Assembly: GCF_037152535.1 (NCBI RefSeq)
Contig: NZ_JBBCMA010000004.1
Span: forward strand, 1 to 64,000
Reading direction: 5' to 3'
Origin: Leclercia sp. AS011
GTDB taxonomy: Bacteria; Pseudomonadota; Gammaproteobacteria; Enterobacterales; Enterobacteriaceae
Length of the DNA stretch: 64,000 nucleotides
The notes below the pieces were generated by a model. It ran no database searches, was not told where the DNA came from, and saw only the letters and a list, made by a program, of their open reading frames with translations. The stretch's first letter is position 1; every line of letters begins with the position of its first letter. Below, in pieces: positions 1 to 9,984 of the stretch. The position numbers and the translations under genes were made by a program.

Positions 1-115
1 GGCGGCTGTAGCGCGGTGGTCCCACCTGACCCCATGCCGAACTCAGAAGTGAAACGCCGTAGCGCCGATGGTAGTGTGGGGTCTCCCCATGCGAGAGTAG
101 GGAACTGCCAGACAT
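1..115 (+). rRNA. rrf: 5S ribosomal RNA, 5' end cut by window edge
   Basis: The sequence matches the enterobacterial 5S rRNA almost base for base, including the CCCACCTGACCCCATGCCGA segment and the GCGAGAGTAGGGAACTGCCA 3' arm. E. coli 5S is 120 nt; 115 nt are present, so about five 5' bases lie before the window. It is the promoter-distal end of an rRNA operon transcribed rightward. Synteny with yhdZ suggests the counterpart of E. coli rrnD. No tRNA follows it. Confidence 0.97.
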
Positions 116-125
116 CAAACAAGTG

Positions 126-153
126 AAAAGGCCATCCGAAAGGATGGCCTTTT
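126..153 (+). terminator. rRNA operon terminator
   Basis: A perfect 12-bp stem (126-137 with 142-153, core GGCCATCC/GGATGGCC) closes on a GAAA loop and runs into T residues. It starts about ten bases after the 5S rRNA, the usual place for a factor-independent rrn terminator. Confidence 0.93.
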
Positions 154-169
154 TGCGTTTACGCAGCAT

Positions 170-206
170 AAAAAAGCCACACCCGGGGCGCAAAGCGCCG
201 CCGGGT
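170..206 (-). terminator. yhdZ terminator / REP-like palindrome
   Basis: ACCCGG and GGCGC (181-191) pair with GCGCC and CCGGGT (195-206) around an AAA loop with one bulged G. On the minus strand a T run (from the A run at 170-176) follows five bases after the stem. It lies just past the yhdZ stop and would end the yhdWXYZ transcript before it meets the rRNA operon. Confidence 0.65.
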
Positions 207-214
207 AGGTTGTT

Positions 215-973
215 TTAGTGAATAACCTGAGATAAAAACGCGCGCGTACGTTCTGATTTCGGGCGTGAAAAGAACTCTTCCGGCGGTGCCTGCTCAACAA
301 TTTCCCCGCGATCCATAAAGATCACCCGATCCGCTACGGTTCTGGCGAAACCCATCTCATGGGTCACGCACAGCATTGTCATGCCCGATTCTGCCAGCCC
401 TATCATGGTATCCAGAACCTCTTTCACCATCTCCGGATCCAGCGCCGAAGTCGGTTCATCGAACAGCATAATTTTAGGCTTCATGCACAGAGAGCGGGCG
501 ATTGCCACGCGCTGCTGCTGCCCACCTGAGATCTGTCCCGGAAATTTATGCGCATGTTCTGCAATGCGCACGCGTTCCAGATAATGCATGGCCAGCGCCT
601 CCGCCTCCTTTTTCGGCATTTTACGGACCCAAATGGGGGCCAGAGTACAGTTTTGCAGAACGGTCAGATGAGGGAACAGATTGAAATGCTGGAAGACCAT
701 GCCGACTTCCTGGCGAACACGCTCCACGTTACGGATGTCATCGTTCAGCTCGATACCATCAACAACGATCCGTCCCTGCTGATGTTCTTCCAGATGGTTA
801 ATACAACGGATAGTGGTTGATTTACCCGAGCCTGAAGGGCCACACAGGACAATGCGTTCCCCCTGTTTTACCTTCAGGTTAATGTCTTTCAGAACGTGAA
901 ATTGCCCGTACCACTTATTCACGTTATCCAGGGTAATCATCGCGTCAGCGGGGGTTATAGTTATCTGGCTCAT
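215..973 (-). CDS. yhdZ: Polar amino-acid ABC transporter ATPase YhdZ
   Basis: This is the ATP-binding subunit of a polar amino-acid importer, energising the YhdX/YhdY membrane pair at the inner face of the cytoplasmic membrane. At 252 aa it has the E. coli length. Visible motifs are Walker [10 protein letters not shown] (residues 45-53), signature ISGGQQQR (148-155) and Walker [14 protein letters not shown] (168-180). The reading frame stays open upstream, but the start at 973 begins MSQITITP as in homologues and leaves a 7-base gap after yhdY. It is the last gene of yhdWXYZ. The substrate is not proven; the family (AapP/BztD type) takes up glutamate, aspartate and other L-amino acids. Confidence 0.95.
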   Translation of the reverse strand: MSQITITPADAMITLDNVNKWYGQFHVLKDINLKVKQGERIVLCGPSGSGKSTTIRCINHLEEHQQGRIVVDGIELNDDIRNVERVRQEVGMVFQHFNLFPHLTVLQNCTLAPIWVRKMPKKEAEALAMHYLERVRIAEHAHKFPGQISGGQQQRVAIARSLCMKPKIMLFDEPTSALDPEMVKEVLDTMIGLAESGMTMLCVTHEMGFARTVADRVIFMDRGEIVEQAPPEEFFSRPKSERTRAFLSQVIH

Positions 974-980
974 AGGTTCC

Positions 981-2084
981 TCAGTGCGGTGTACGCCCGG
1001 TGTTAAAGCGCTTTTCCAGATGCTGGCTGTAGCGCGACATGCTAAAACAGAAAATCCAGTAGATAAGTGCGGCAAAAACATAGCCTTCTGTCGACATCCC
1101 CAGCCATGCCGGGTCGACGGTAGCCTGCTGTACGCTACTGAAAAGATCGAATAATCCAATGATGATCACCAGGCTGGTGTCTTTGAACAGCGCGATAATG
1201 GTGTTCACCAGACCCGGGATCACCATCTTCAGGGCCTGCGGCAGGATCACCAATCCCTGCGTTTTCCAGTATCCCAGCGCCAGCGATTCGGCGGCTTCGT
1301 ACTGGCCCTTTGGCAGCGCCTGCAACCCACCGCGCACCACCTCAGCCACATAGGCAGACTGAAACAGAATGACGCCAACCAGGGCGCGGATCAGTTTGTC
1401 GATGGTCGTGCCCTCCGCCATAAACAGCGGCAGCATCACCGAAGACATAAACAGCACGGTGATCAGCGGAACGCCACGCCAGAACTCGATAAAAATCACC
1501 GAGAGGACGCGCACGACCGGCATGGTTGAGCGGCGGCCCAGGGCCAGCAGAATGCCTAACGGCAGTGCACCGGCGATCCCCACAGAGGCGATAATTAGCG
1601 TCAGCGTTAAACCGCCCCACTGGCGCGTTTCGACGCGCTCCAGTCCCAGCATGCCGCCATAGAGTAACAACCAGACGATAAGGGGATAGATCACTGCCCA
1701 GGCGGCGATATACCGTCCCCGCTGCGGCATCCCTTTCCAGAACATGGGGATGATGGAGAGCAGCCCGACCAGCAGCGCGAGATTGATGCGCCAGCGCTGG
1801 TCATGCGGGTAGAGCCCATACATGAACTGACCGAAGCGCTGATGAATAAATACCCAGCAGGCTCCCTCTTTCGTACAATCGGCGCGGGTGGTGCCGACCC
1901 AGTTGGCCTGTAAAAACGCCCAGTTGAGCAGCGGCGGGATCAGCTCCCACATCAGCCAGATGCAGAAAAGCGTGAGTAAGCTATTGCTCCAGCTGGAGAA
2001 CAAGTTTTTACGTGCCCAGCTAATGATGCGTCCGTTGCCGGTAGTAGCCGGACGCGCAGGGTGAGACAAGACGGCTTTTGTCAT
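981..2084 (-). CDS. yhdY: Amino-acid ABC transporter permease YhdY
   Basis: One of the two membrane subunits of the YhdWXYZ importer (HisM/AapM family). A hydrophobic N-terminal region and a large periplasmic loop with two cysteines ([10 protein letters not shown]) precede the typical BPD-transporter core. The ABC-docking EAA-type motif is seen as [20 protein letters not shown]. Two adjacent ATG codons are possible (2087 or 2084). The second gives 367 aa, the E. coli length, and a better distance from AAGGA. It lies 9 bases after yhdX, so the two are translated from one mRNA. Confidence 0.94.
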   Translation of the reverse strand: MTKAVLSHPARPATTGNGRIISWARKNLFSSWSNSLLTLFCIWLMWELIPPLLNWAFLQANWVGTTRADCTKEGACWVFIHQRFGQFMYGLYPHDQRWRINLALLVGLLSIIPMFWKGMPQRGRYIAAWAVIYPLIVWLLLYGGMLGLERVETRQWGGLTLTLIIASVGIAGALPLGILLALGRRSTMPVVRVLSVIFIEFWRGVPLITVLFMSSVMLPLFMAEGTTIDKLIRALVGVILFQSAYVAEVVRGGLQALPKGQYEAAESLALGYWKTQGLVILPQALKMVIPGLVNTIIALFKDTSLVIIIGLFDLFSSVQQATVDPAWLGMSTEGYVFAALIYWIFCFSMSRYSQHLEKRFNTGRTPH

Positions 2085-2093
2085 CATGGTTCC

Positions 2094-3275
2094 TTAGCGT
2101 TCAACCAGCGCGATACGACGGTTATAGATATTCATCAACAGAGAAATGGTCAGGCTGATGATCAGGTAGACCGACATCGTGATGGCGATAGTCTCGATGG
2201 CCTGGCCCGTCTGGTTGAGGACGGTGCCGGCAAACAGAGAAACCATATCGGGATAACCAATCGCGGCCGCAAGAGACGAGTTCTTCACAATATTGAGATA
2301 CTGGCTGGTCAGGGGGGGAATAATGACCCGCATGGCCTGAGGGATGATGACCTGTCGCAGCGTGACCGGGTTCGGCAGACCGAGCGAGCGGGCGGCTTCA
2401 TGCTGACCGTGCGGAACGGCCTGGATCCCGGCGCGAATAATCTCTGCGATAAAAGCCGAGGTGTAGATCGAGAGTGCCAGCGTCAGCGCCGCCAGCTCCG
2501 GGATCAACACCATGCCGCCGCGGAAGTTAAACCCCTGTAAATGCGGCACATCCCAGTGCATCGCCGGACCGACGGTCGCATGGGCCAGCCACGGCAGGAT
2601 CACCAGCAGCGCCAGCGTGACAGGCCAGGTGCGACGCAGCTGCCCGGTTTTAATCTGATGCATGCGGTTATAGCGGAACAGACCGACCGAGATTGCCGCC
2701 ACACATGCCAGCGCAGCCAGCAGCGCCAGCATCCCTTCGGCAATCTGCGGTGCCGGGATATACAAACCGCGGTTACTTAAGAAGGCCAGATCGAACGCAT
2801 CCACCGCCTGGCGAGGGCCGGGCAGGTTGCGCAGTACGGCAAAATACCAGAAGAAGATCTGCAGCAGGGGCGGAATATTACGGAAGGTCTCAATATAAAA
2901 GGTGGAGAGCTTACGCAGCAGCCAGTTATCAGACAGGCGCGCGAGTCCGAGAAAAAAGCCCAGCAGGGAAGCAAAAACAATGCATAACCCGGAGACCAGC
3001 AGGGTATTCATCAGGCCGACCAGGAATACGCGACCGTAGGTATCTCCTTCATCATAATCAATTAAATGCTGAACGATGCCAAAACCCGCACTGCGGTCAA
3101 GGAAGGCAAAGCCCGAAGTAATGCCGCGTGTGCTCAGGTTGATAACGGTGTTATGAAACAAGTAGATCGCGACGGCCAGGACAGCGAGAACAGCGAGGAT
3201 CTGAAACAGCCAGGCGCGAACCGCAGGATTGGAAAAGGAGAAGGCTCCTTTCAGGGCTAAGCGGCGATGGGACAT
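2094..3275 (-). CDS. yhdX: Amino-acid ABC transporter permease YhdX
   Basis: Second permease of the importer (AapQ family), 393 aa, equal to the E. coli protein. A GAGG ribosome-binding site stands before the ATG at 3275 (MSHRRLAL); codons upstream in the same frame are not conserved. The EAA-type docking loop reads QHEAARSLGLPNPVTLRQVI near the C-terminus, followed by membrane helices. It pairs with YhdY to form the channel that accepts ligand from YhdW. A GC-rich hairpin separates it from yhdW. Confidence 0.94.
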   Translation of the reverse strand: MSHRRLALKGAFSFSNPAVRAWLFQILAVLAVLAVAIYLFHNTVINLSTRGITSGFAFLDRSAGFGIVQHLIDYDEGDTYGRVFLVGLMNTLLVSGLCIVFASLLGFFLGLARLSDNWLLRKLSTFYIETFRNIPPLLQIFFWYFAVLRNLPGPRQAVDAFDLAFLSNRGLYIPAPQIAEGMLALLAALACVAAISVGLFRYNRMHQIKTGQLRRTWPVTLALLVILPWLAHATVGPAMHWDVPHLQGFNFRGGMVLIPELAALTLALSIYTSAFIAEIIRAGIQAVPHGQHEAARSLGLPNPVTLRQVIIPQAMRVIIPPLTSQYLNIVKNSSLAAAIGYPDMVSLFAGTVLNQTGQAIETIAITMSVYLIISLTISLLMNIYNRRIALVER

Positions 3276-3306
3276 AAAAAACCTCGGGTAACCATGACTC
3301 CGGACT

Positions 3307-3328
3307 GGGCACCGCACCGGCAGTGCCC
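3307..3328 (-). other. Intercistronic stem-loop yhdW/yhdX
   Basis: GGGCAC (3307-3312) pairs with GTGCCC (3323-3328), and an inner GCAC/GTGC alternative exists. There is no T run, so it is not a terminator. Such stems after binding-protein genes commonly protect the upstream mRNA and raise binding protein over permease; that role is inferred here. Confidence 0.5.
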
Positions 3329-3343
3329 GTTACAGCAAGCTGC

Positions 3344-4369
3344 TTAGCGAACTGGCGGTGCGTACTGGATGCCACCATTGTTCCAGAGGTTGTTCTGTCC
3401 ACGGCTGATCTTCAGCGCGCTTTCAGAGCCCACGTTACGCTCGAAGATTTCAGCGTAGTTACCCACCTTTTTAATGATGTTGTACGCCCATTTGTTATCC
3501 AGCTTCAGATCCTTGCCGTAATCACCCTCTTTACCCAGCAGGTGGGCCATATCCGGCGTGGATGGATTGGCGGCTTTCTCATCGACGTTCTTCGAGTTCA
3601 CGCCCATCTCTTCTGCGTTGAGCATGGCGAACAGCGTCCAGCGCACAATTGAGTTCCATTCCTCATCCCCGCGGCGTACCACCGGGCCCAGCGGCTCTTT
3701 AGAGATCACTTCCGGCAGAACAATCCACTCCGCCGGATTACTCAGCTTGATCCGCAGCGCATACAGCTGGGACTGATCCGATGCCAGAGTGTCACAGCGT
3801 CCCGACTCCAGCGCTTTGGCGGATTCGTCAGAGCGGTCGAAGGTCACAGGGGTATATTTCATATTGTTGGCTTTGAAATAATCCGCGACGTTCAGTTCGG
3901 TGTCAGTGCCCGCCTGAATGCATACCGTTGCGCCATCCAGCTCTTTTGCACTCTTCAGGCCCGCTTTATTGTGGGTCAGGAAGCCAATGCCATCGTAATA
4001 GGTCACGCCGGTGAAGGACATGCCCATACCGGTATCACGTGACGAGGTCCAGGTGGTATTACGCGACAGCATATCCACTTCGCCGGATTGCAGGGCGGTA
4101 AAGCGCTCTTTCGCCGTCAGCGGGGTATATTTGACTTTGGTGTCGTCGCCAAATACCGCGGCAGCAACGCCACGGCACACGTCGACATCGATACCGGAGA
4201 ATTTACCGTTGGCATCTGCGTATGAGAAACCCGGCAGACCGTCGCTGATCCCACATTGCACAAAACCTTTCTGCTTAACGGCATCCAGAGTCGCACCCGC
4301 CTGAGCCTGGCCGGTAATTGCAACAAGCACACCTGCAGCGGCAAGGCTGGCCATCATCATCTTTTTCAT
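3344..4369 (-). CDS. yhdW: Periplasmic amino-acid-binding protein YhdW
   Basis: Solute receptor of the YhdWXYZ importer (SBP family 3, AapJ type), 341 aa as in E. coli. A Sec signal peptide is evident: a lysine pair, a hydrophobic core, and an AQA cleavage site near residue 24. The mature part shows family hallmarks such as GFSYADANGKFSGIDVDVCR and the paired cysteines of this subfamily. It is the first gene behind the sigma-54 promoter. It probably binds acidic or general L-amino acids; the ligand cannot be read from sequence. Confidence 0.95.
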   Translation of the reverse strand: MKKMMMASLAAAGVLVAITGQAQAGATLDAVKQKGFVQCGISDGLPGFSYADANGKFSGIDVDVCRGVAAAVFGDDTKVKYTPLTAKERFTALQSGEVDMLSRNTTWTSSRDTGMGMSFTGVTYYDGIGFLTHNKAGLKSAKELDGATVCIQAGTDTELNVADYFKANNMKYTPVTFDRSDESAKALESGRCDTLASDQSQLYALRIKLSNPAEWIVLPEVISKEPLGPVVRRGDEEWNSIVRWTLFAMLNAEEMGVNSKNVDEKAANPSTPDMAHLLGKEGDYGKDLKLDNKWAYNIIKKVGNYAEIFERNVGSESALKISRGQNNLWNNGGIQYAPPVR

Positions 4370-4458
4370 AATGCATCCTGTGTGGCGAAAAATTATCGTT
4401 ATAGTGAAGCGCTTATAAAACGCTTTAACCTGTCTGTGGCTGTGGCCGACGTTAATAA

Positions 4459-4474
4459 AGCAAACGCGATGCCA
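4459..4474 (-). promoter_or_regulatory. Sigma-54 promoter of yhdWXYZ
   Basis: Read on the minus strand it is TGGCAT, five bases, TTGCT, against the consensus TGGCAC-N5-TTGCW: one mismatch, with the invariant GG and GC at the correct spacing. It lies about 85-105 bases before the yhdW start, leaving a leader of about 80 nt. An NtrC-like site sits upstream. My recollection is that E. coli yhdWXYZ belongs to the Ntr regulon, which agrees. Confidence 0.78.
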
Positions 4475-4548
4475 GTTTTTGCATTTAACGTAATAAACGA
4501 TTACGCAACGCGTAAAGCTGAGTGTAGACAGTGATAATTAAATCGAGC

Positions 4549-4563
4549 GCCCTAAAATGGTGC
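4549..4563. promoter_or_regulatory. NtrC-binding site upstream of yhdW
   Basis: GCCCTAAAATGGTGC matches the NtrC palindrome GCACTAAAATGGTGC at 14 of 15 positions. Its centre is about 110 bases upstream of the expected sigma-54 start, the usual enhancer distance. The rest of the 417-base gap (4370-4786) is AT-rich. It also has GGTGTGAATA repeated at 4636-4645 and 4660-4669, for which I have no explanation. No gene is seen in it. Confidence 0.68.
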
Positions 4564-4749
4564 GAAATGACAACCTACGCCACAAATCAGAGCAAAAGTC
4601 TGATTAAGAATCGAGGAAATTAAGCGAGTGTTTATGGTGTGAATATTGAAAGCCAGCAAGGTGTGAATAACATCACGCCGCCAGATGGAAAGGAAAATAA
4701 AACAGCAAAAAGATGTGAGCAAATTCAGGTTTAATAATTAACCTAAATT

Positions 4750-4781
4750 GAAAAGCAAAAGCGCGAACGAATTCGCGCTTT
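4750..4781 (-). terminator. yhdV terminator
   Basis: AAAGCGCGAA (4758-4767) pairs with TTCGCGCTTT (4772-4781) around CGAA. On the minus strand it is followed by the T-rich run TTTTGCTTTTC. It begins 5 bases after the yhdV stop codon. Confidence 0.85.
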
Positions 4782-4786
4782 CTGGA

Positions 4787-5008
4787 TTACTTAGATACGG
4801 CAATGATGCCCAGCGTCAGGCCTGCAACGGCTGCTGCGCCACCTGCTATCGCCCCTGCAGTTTCCCAGTTGTCCTGCGTGGTCCCTTTCATACAGGTATT
4901 GGTATGAACCAGTCGGCCCTGATCGTCGTATGTCGGTACGCAAGGAGAGTCGTGCGCGCAACCCGCAAGCAACGCGGTAAGGAGTGCAACCGAAATGAGT
5001 CTTTTCAT
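4787..5008 (-). CDS. yhdV: Small lipoprotein YhdV
   Basis: A 73-aa outer-membrane-type lipoprotein. The signal sequence MKRLISVALLTALLAGCAHD contains the lipobox LLAGC, so Cys17 should be lipidated. The mature part has two more cysteines (PCVPTYDDQG, NTCMKG) and ends in a glycine/alanine-rich hydrophobic stretch that could insert in membrane. GAGGT precedes the start. It follows acrEF as in E. coli, but with its own leader and terminator. Its function is unknown. Confidence 0.92.
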   Translation of the reverse strand: MKRLISVALLTALLAGCAHDSPCVPTYDDQGRLVHTNTCMKGTTQDNWETAGAIAGGAAAVAGLTLGIIAVSK

Positions 5009-5327
5009 GGTGTTACCTCAAAATGAAATCTAACTTTGCAATATAGTCAGTACGGTCTTCTGCAAAGCTGAGGGTTATATTACCACCCCTTAAAAACAGC
5101 TATGAAGAGTGAATAATCTCAAATTATTTGGATTGTAAAAAAGATGGAGAAATCCGTGTTAGTGCACGCGAATAATGGAGAGATTAGGGAGGCGGAATGA
5201 TTAAATTCGCAAGCAAAAAATCGCAAGCAAACAATTCATTGGCGTGCTAATTAATAAGAAAATGAAATAGGTAAAACTATTTTTTGGTTAATTATCATAA
5301 ATAAAGGCGCCGAAGCGCCTTTATCAA
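5009..5327. other. Intergenic region yhdV/acrF, 319 bases
   Basis: An AT-rich gap holding the acrF terminator (5301-5324), the presumed yhdV promoter (no clean sigma-70 match seen), and TCGCAAGCAA repeated at 5207-5216 and 5221-5230. A 17-codon plus-strand ORF (5197-5250) has an AGGGAGG sequence 4 bases before its ATG. I do not call it a gene; see findings. Confidence 0.5.
5301..5324 (-). terminator. acrEF terminator
   Basis: ATAAAGGCGC and GCGCCTTTAT form a perfect 10-bp stem on a CGAA loop, 3 bases after the acrF stop. The minus-strand continuation is T-rich (TTATGATAATT). Confidence 0.85.
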
Positions 5328-8300
5328 TTACTCTTCGTGATGACGCGTGAATCGTCTGCGCACCACCACAAAGAAGACCGGCACAAAGAAGATGGCCAGC
5401 AGGGTGGCCGACAGCATGCCGCCCATCACCCCGGTACCAACGGCGTTTTGCGCGCCACTGCCGGCTCCGTGGCTGATGACCAGCGGCAGCACGCCGAGAA
5501 TAAACGCCAGCGAGGTCATCAGGATCGGACGCAGGCGCATGCGGGAGGCCTCGAGCGTGGCTTCGATTATGCCTTTGCCCTCCTTCTCCATCAGGTCCTT
5601 GGCAAACTCGACGATCAGAATGGCATTTTTTGCCGACAGCCCGATGGTGGTGAGCAGCCCCACCTGGAAATAGACATCGTTGTTCAGCCCACGCAGGGAG
5701 GCGGCCAGCAGAGCGCCCACCACCCCTAACGGCACCACCAGCATCACCGAGAACGGAATCGACCAGCTCTCGTAGAGTGCAGCGAGGCAGAGGAATACCA
5801 CCACCAGTGAGATAGCGTACAGGGCAGGTGCCTGGTTGCCTGACAGCCGCTCCTGATAGGACATACCTGTCCAGTCGAAACCGATACCCGTAGGCAGCTT
5901 CGCCGCCAGTTGCTCCATCAACACCATCGCTTCACCGGTACTTTTCCCTGGCGCGGCCTCGCCGAGGATCTCCATGGAAGGGGTACCGTTATAGCGTTCG
6001 AGGCGCGGTGAACCATAGATCCAGTGCGATTCGCTGAACGCCGAAAGCGGTACCATCTCACCATTGGCGCTGCGCACATACAGGCGATTGATATCTTCCG
6101 GCAGCATCCTGAAGGGGGCGTCCGCCTGGACATAGACTTTTTTCACCCGACCACGGTCAATGTAGTCGTTGACGTAGGTGCCCCCCAGGGCGGTGGAGAT
6201 GGTCTGGTTGATATCCGACACGCTGACCCCCAGCGCCTGGGCTTTTTCCTGATCGATATCCAGCTTGAACTGCGGCGTATCTTCCAGACCATTAGGCCGC
6301 ACGCGAACCAGCAGATCCGGATGGGCTTTGATCATCCCCAGCAGCTGGTTTCGGGCCTGCGTCAGCTGGTTGTGGCCCAGGTTAGCCTGGTCGATCAACT
6401 CAAAATCGAAACCTGTAGCGGTACCCAGCTCGATAATGGCGGGCAGGTTAAACGGGAACACCAGCCCATCTTTGATCTGGCTGAAGGCGCGGGTAGCGCG
6501 GCTGACGATAGCCCCGACGCTGTTGGCGGCACCGGTGCGCTCCTCCCAGGGCTTCAGGCTGATAAACGCCACCCCGGCATTTTGCCCCTGGCCACTGAAG
6601 CTGAAGCCGTTAACGGTGAAGACTGATTCGACGTTGGCTTTTTCCTTGGTGAGATAATAGTGCTCAACCTGGTCCAGTACCTGCTGGGTCCGGGTCTGCG
6701 TGGCACCCGCCGGGAGCTGCACCATGGTCATAAAGACGCCCTGGTCCTCTTCCGGCAGGAACGAAGTCGGCAGGCGCAGGAACAGCACCGCCATGCCACC
6801 GACAATCAGCACGTAGACCACCAGATAGCGGCCAGTCTTACGCAGAATATGGCTGACGCTATTGCTGTAGTGCGCCACGCTTCTGTCGAACAGGCCATTG
6901 AACCAGCCGAAGAACCCACCTTTGTGCTCATGATGCTCGTCCGGTGCCTTAAGCAGGGTAGCGCACAGCGCCGGAGTCAGGATCAGCGCCACCAGCACGG
7001 AAAGCGCCATCGCGGAGACAATCGTCAGTGAGAACTGGCGATAAATCGCCCCGGTGGAACCTCCGAAGAAGGCCATCGGGATAAACACCGCCGACAGCAC
7101 CATGGCAATACCGACCAGCGCCCCCTGGATCTGCGACATCGATTTTTGCGTCGCCTCTTTTGGCGGTAGCTTCTCCTCCACCATTACGCGCTCGACGTTC
7201 TCCACCACCACGATGGCATCATCCACCAGCAAGCCTATCGCCAGCACCATGCCAAACATGGTCAGAGTGTTGATGGAGAAGCCAAACGCTGCCAGGACCG
7301 CGAAGGTGCCCAGCAACACCACCGGCACGGCGATGGTTGGGATCAGCGTGGCCCGCAGGTTTTGCAGGAACAGGTACATCACGAGGAAGACGAGAATGAT
7401 GGCTTCAAACAGCGTCTTCACTACTTCATGAATGGAGATCTTCACAAACGGCGTGGTGTCGTAGGGGTAGACCACTTTCAGCCCCTGCGGGAAGAAGGCC
7501 TGCAGCTGCGCCAGTTTGCTTTTGATCGCCGCGGCGGTGTCCAGCGCGTTAGCGCCGGTAGCGAGCTTGATCCCCAGCCCGGTCGCCGCCTGGCCATTGA
7601 TTTTGGTCACCATGTTGTAGTTTTCGCCGCCGGGGGCAATGCGGGCCACATCTTTCAGATGCACCATCGACCCGTCCTGGTTGACCTTCAGGGTGATGTT
7701 GCCGAACTCTTCGGCGGTTTTCAGGCGCGTCTGGGCGATGATTGAGGCGTTGAGCTGCTGGCCCGGCACCGACGGCGTACCGCCGAGCTGACCGGCAGCA
7801 ATCTGGTTATTCTGGGTTTTGAGCTGATTGATCACATCCAGCGGCGTCAGCTGATAGGCATTCAGCTTATTCGCATCCAGCCAGATACGCATCGCATACT
7901 GGGCGCCAAACAGCTGCACATCGCCTACCCCGGAGGTGCGGCTGATGGCATCCTTCACGTTGGAAGCGACATAGTCAGAGATATCGTCCTGGCTCAGGCT
8001 TTTATTGTCCGAGACGAAGCCCGCCACCAGCAGGAAGCTGCTGCTCGACTTCTCCACGCCAATCCCCTGCTGCTGCACTTCCTGCGGCAGCAGCGGCATC
8101 GCCAGCTGCAGCTTGTTCTGCACCTGTACCTGGGCGATATCCGGGTCGGTACCCGACTGGAAGGTCAGGGTGATGGTCACGCTGCCCGCCGAATCGCTGG
8201 TGGAGGACATGTACATCAGGTTATCGATGCCGTTCATGTTCTGCTCGATCACCTGGGTCACCGTATCCTGCACCGTCTGGGCATCGGCACCGGGATAGGT

Positions 8301-8441
8301 CGCCGAGATCGCCACGGCAGGCGGGGCAATGGTGGGATACTGGGCAATCGGCAGCTTCAGGATCGCCAGCCCGCCCGCAATCATCAGGATGATGGCAAGC
8401 ACCCACGCAAAAACCGGGCGCTGAATAAAGAAATTAGCCAT
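5328..8441 (-). CDS. acrF: RND multidrug efflux pump subunit AcrF
   Basis: Inner-membrane proton-driven drug pump of the AcrB/HAE1 family. It forms the AcrE-AcrF-TolC tripartite system that expels lipophilic drugs from periplasm and membrane. Length is 1037 aa (E. coli AcrF 1034). The N-terminus [19 protein letters not shown] is the canonical first helix, and the Asp-Asp proton-relay pair is seen in [16 protein letters not shown]. The ATG at 8441 was chosen over an in-frame upstream one because it gives this conserved start. It follows acrE by 10 bases. The assignment to acrF rather than acrB rests on synteny with acrE, acrS, yhdV and fis. Confidence 0.95.
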   Translation of the reverse strand: MANFFIQRPVFAWVLAIILMIAGGLAILKLPIAQYPTIAPPAVAISATYPGADAQTVQDTVTQVIEQNMNGIDNLMYMSSTSDSAGSVTITLTFQSGTDPDIAQVQVQNKLQLAMPLLPQEVQQQGIGVEKSSSSFLLVAGFVSDNKSLSQDDISDYVASNVKDAISRTSGVGDVQLFGAQYAMRIWLDANKLNAYQLTPLDVINQLKTQNNQIAAGQLGGTPSVPGQQLNASIIAQTRLKTAEEFGNITLKVNQDGSMVHLKDVARIAPGGENYNMVTKINGQAATGLGIKLATGANALDTAAAIKSKLAQLQAFFPQGLKVVYPYDTTPFVKISIHEVVKTLFEAIILVFLVMYLFLQNLRATLIPTIAVPVVLLGTFAVLAAFGFSINTLTMFGMVLAIGLLVDDAIVVVENVERVMVEEKLPPKEATQKSMSQIQGALVGIAMVLSAVFIPMAFFGGSTGAIYRQFSLTIVSAMALSVLVALILTPALCATLLKAPDEHHEHKGGFFGWFNGLFDRSVAHYSNSVSHILRKTGRYLVVYVLIVGGMAVLFLRLPTSFLPEEDQGVFMTMVQLPAGATQTRTQQVLDQVEHYYLTKEKANVESVFTVNGFSFSGQGQNAGVAFISLKPWEERTGAANSVGAIVSRATRAFSQIKDGLVFPFNLPAIIELGTATGFDFELIDQANLGHNQLTQARNQLLGMIKAHPDLLVRVRPNGLEDTPQFKLDIDQEKAQALGVSVSDINQTISTALGGTYVNDYIDRGRVKKVYVQADAPFRMLPEDINRLYVRSANGEMVPLSAFSESHWIYGSPRLERYNGTPSMEILGEAAPGKSTGEAMVLMEQLAAKLPTGIGFDWTGMSYQERLSGNQAPALYAISLVVVFLCLAALYESWSIPFSVMLVVPLGVVGALLAASLRGLNNDVYFQVGLLTTIGLSAKNAILIVEFAKDLMEKEGKGIIEATLEASRMRLRPILMTSLAFILGVLPLVISHGAGSGAQNAVGTGVMGGMLSATLLAIFFVPVFFVVVRRRFTRHHEE

Positions 8442-8451
8442 GCTCTGTTCC

Positions 8452-9591
8452 TTATCCCGCTTTCTGCGCGGCGGTATCTGGCGTTGCAACTACCGCGACG
8501 CCAGGGCGGACTTTTTGCAGCCCGCTGACGATCACCCGATCGCCTTCCTGCAGGCCGTCTGTGATCAGCCATTGATCGCCAATCGCCTGAGGCGCGACGA
8601 CGTTTCGTGCTTCAGCCTGATTTTTCGCATTCACCACCATCACGCTAGCCTCACCGCGCGGGGTACGCGTGACCCCCTGTTGCGGCACCAGGATGGCGTG
8701 GGGCTGAGTGCCCTCATCAATGCGTGCCCGGACAAACATGCCGGGCAGCAGGACATGCTGCGGATTAGGGAAAATTGCCCGCAGGGTAATGGAGCCCGTG
8801 CTCTCGTCCACGGTGACATCGGAGAATTGCAGCGAGCCTTTCAGCGGGTAGGGCTGACCGTTCTCCATCAGCAGCTGTACGTTGCTGGCACCATCGCCGG
8901 TCTGCAGGCTGGATTGTTTAAGGCGCATAAAGTCGTTACTGGATTGGGTAACATCGACATAAATCGGATCCAGCTGCTGCACCGTGGCCAGCGCCGAGGC
9001 CTGGCCATTCGCAACCAGCGCCCCCTCGGTGACGCTGGATTTGCCGATGCGTCCGCTGATAGGGGAGGTGACTTTGGTGTAAGCCAGATTAATGCGCGCG
9101 GTCTCGACGTCCGCCTTAGCCGCAATCACTGAAGCATCGGCCTGACGAGCGGTGGCAACGGCCTGATCGTACTCCTGCTTACTGACGTACTGGGTGCCCA
9201 TCAGCGGTAAATAGCGTTTCACGGTCAGGTGGGCGATATTGGCTGCGGCCTGGGCTTTGGCCAGCTCGCCTGAAGCACTGTCAAAAGCCGCCTGATAGGT
9301 GGCCGGATCGATCTGATACAGTGATTCCCCCGCTTTTACATCGCTGCCCTCGGTAAAGTTGCGCTTCAGGACAATACCGCTCACCTGAGGGCGAACCTCT
9401 GCAACACGAAAAGCATCGGTACGTCCTGGCAGTTCGGTGGTGACAACCAGCGGCGCGCTTTTCACCACATGGACCACTACCTGCGGTGACGGTGGCTGCT
9501 GGGCTTGTTCACTGTGGTCATCACATCCCACGAGTAATGCGGCACCGATGATAAAACCGGATAAGGGTAAAAACCTGAAATGAGGCGTCAT
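8452..9591 (-). CDS. acrE: Periplasmic adaptor lipoprotein AcrE
   Basis: Membrane-fusion protein linking AcrF to an outer-membrane channel such as TolC. Length is 379 aa (E. coli 385). The lipoprotein signal ends in ALLVGCDD, giving lipidated Cys23. The adaptor core is visible: a lipoyl half-motif ([20 protein letters not shown]), an alpha-hairpin with the repeated coiled-coil segment (residues about 95-170), the second lipoyl half ([19 protein letters not shown]) and beta-barrel segments. The ATG at 9591 gives the typical N-terminus. It is probably the first gene of acrEF and is regulated from the divergent gap shared with acrS. Confidence 0.94.
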   Translation of the reverse strand: MTPHFRFLPLSGFIIGAALLVGCDDHSEQAQQPPSPQVVVHVVKSAPLVVTTELPGRTDAFRVAEVRPQVSGIVLKRNFTEGSDVKAGESLYQIDPATYQAAFDSASGELAKAQAAANIAHLTVKRYLPLMGTQYVSKQEYDQAVATARQADASVIAAKADVETARINLAYTKVTSPISGRIGKSSVTEGALVANGQASALATVQQLDPIYVDVTQSSNDFMRLKQSSLQTGDGASNVQLLMENGQPYPLKGSLQFSDVTVDESTGSITLRAIFPNPQHVLLPGMFVRARIDEGTQPHAILVPQQGVTRTPRGEASVMVVNAKNQAEARNVVAPQAIGDQWLITDGLQEGDRVIVSGLQKVRPGVAVVATPDTAAQKAG

Positions 9592-9984
9592 GGCTATTCC
9601 TTCAAAATCATCAACCCGCATTAACCGAAGCGGTTAAGCGTCAAGGAGAGGTAAACAGAAAACGGCGGGCGCCATAATAAAGAATGGCCGGACGGCTTTT
9701 TGATTTATAAGTGCGGAGAAACAATTGAAGAGAAAAAAAACGGGGCTGAATATGATTTAACAACGGCATAGCCTTTCAGGTCATCTGTTCCCGTCCCTTT
9801 TGCTTTAAGTGCGTGCATATGTTTAATGAATAAAATCATGTTCAAATATCATTGAGATTTATAAATTAAGCGTATTCACCTTTTTTGTTCAAAATTATTT
9901 TTCGCAGTGATGGATAATTCATGAGCTGACGACGCTCACCGTTGTTTGATAAATGTAATTAATCCGTTAAAAGAGTGACTCCCT
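9592..9984. other. Divergent acrE/acrS regulatory region, 393 bases
   Basis: This gap is strikingly AT-rich for the window, especially 9715-9970. It must contain the promoters of acrE (leftward) and acrS (rightward). In E. coli acrEF is silenced by H-NS, and this base composition would suit such silencing, which is inference. I searched for the AcrR-type palindrome with ACATACAT half sites and saw no convincing copy. Confidence 0.5.

Noticed and set aside
4459..4474. An ordinary sigma-70 promoter in the same place upstream of yhdW
   Set aside because: No -35/-10 pair with good spacing was seen, while the sigma-54 match is nearly perfect and has an enhancer site upstream.
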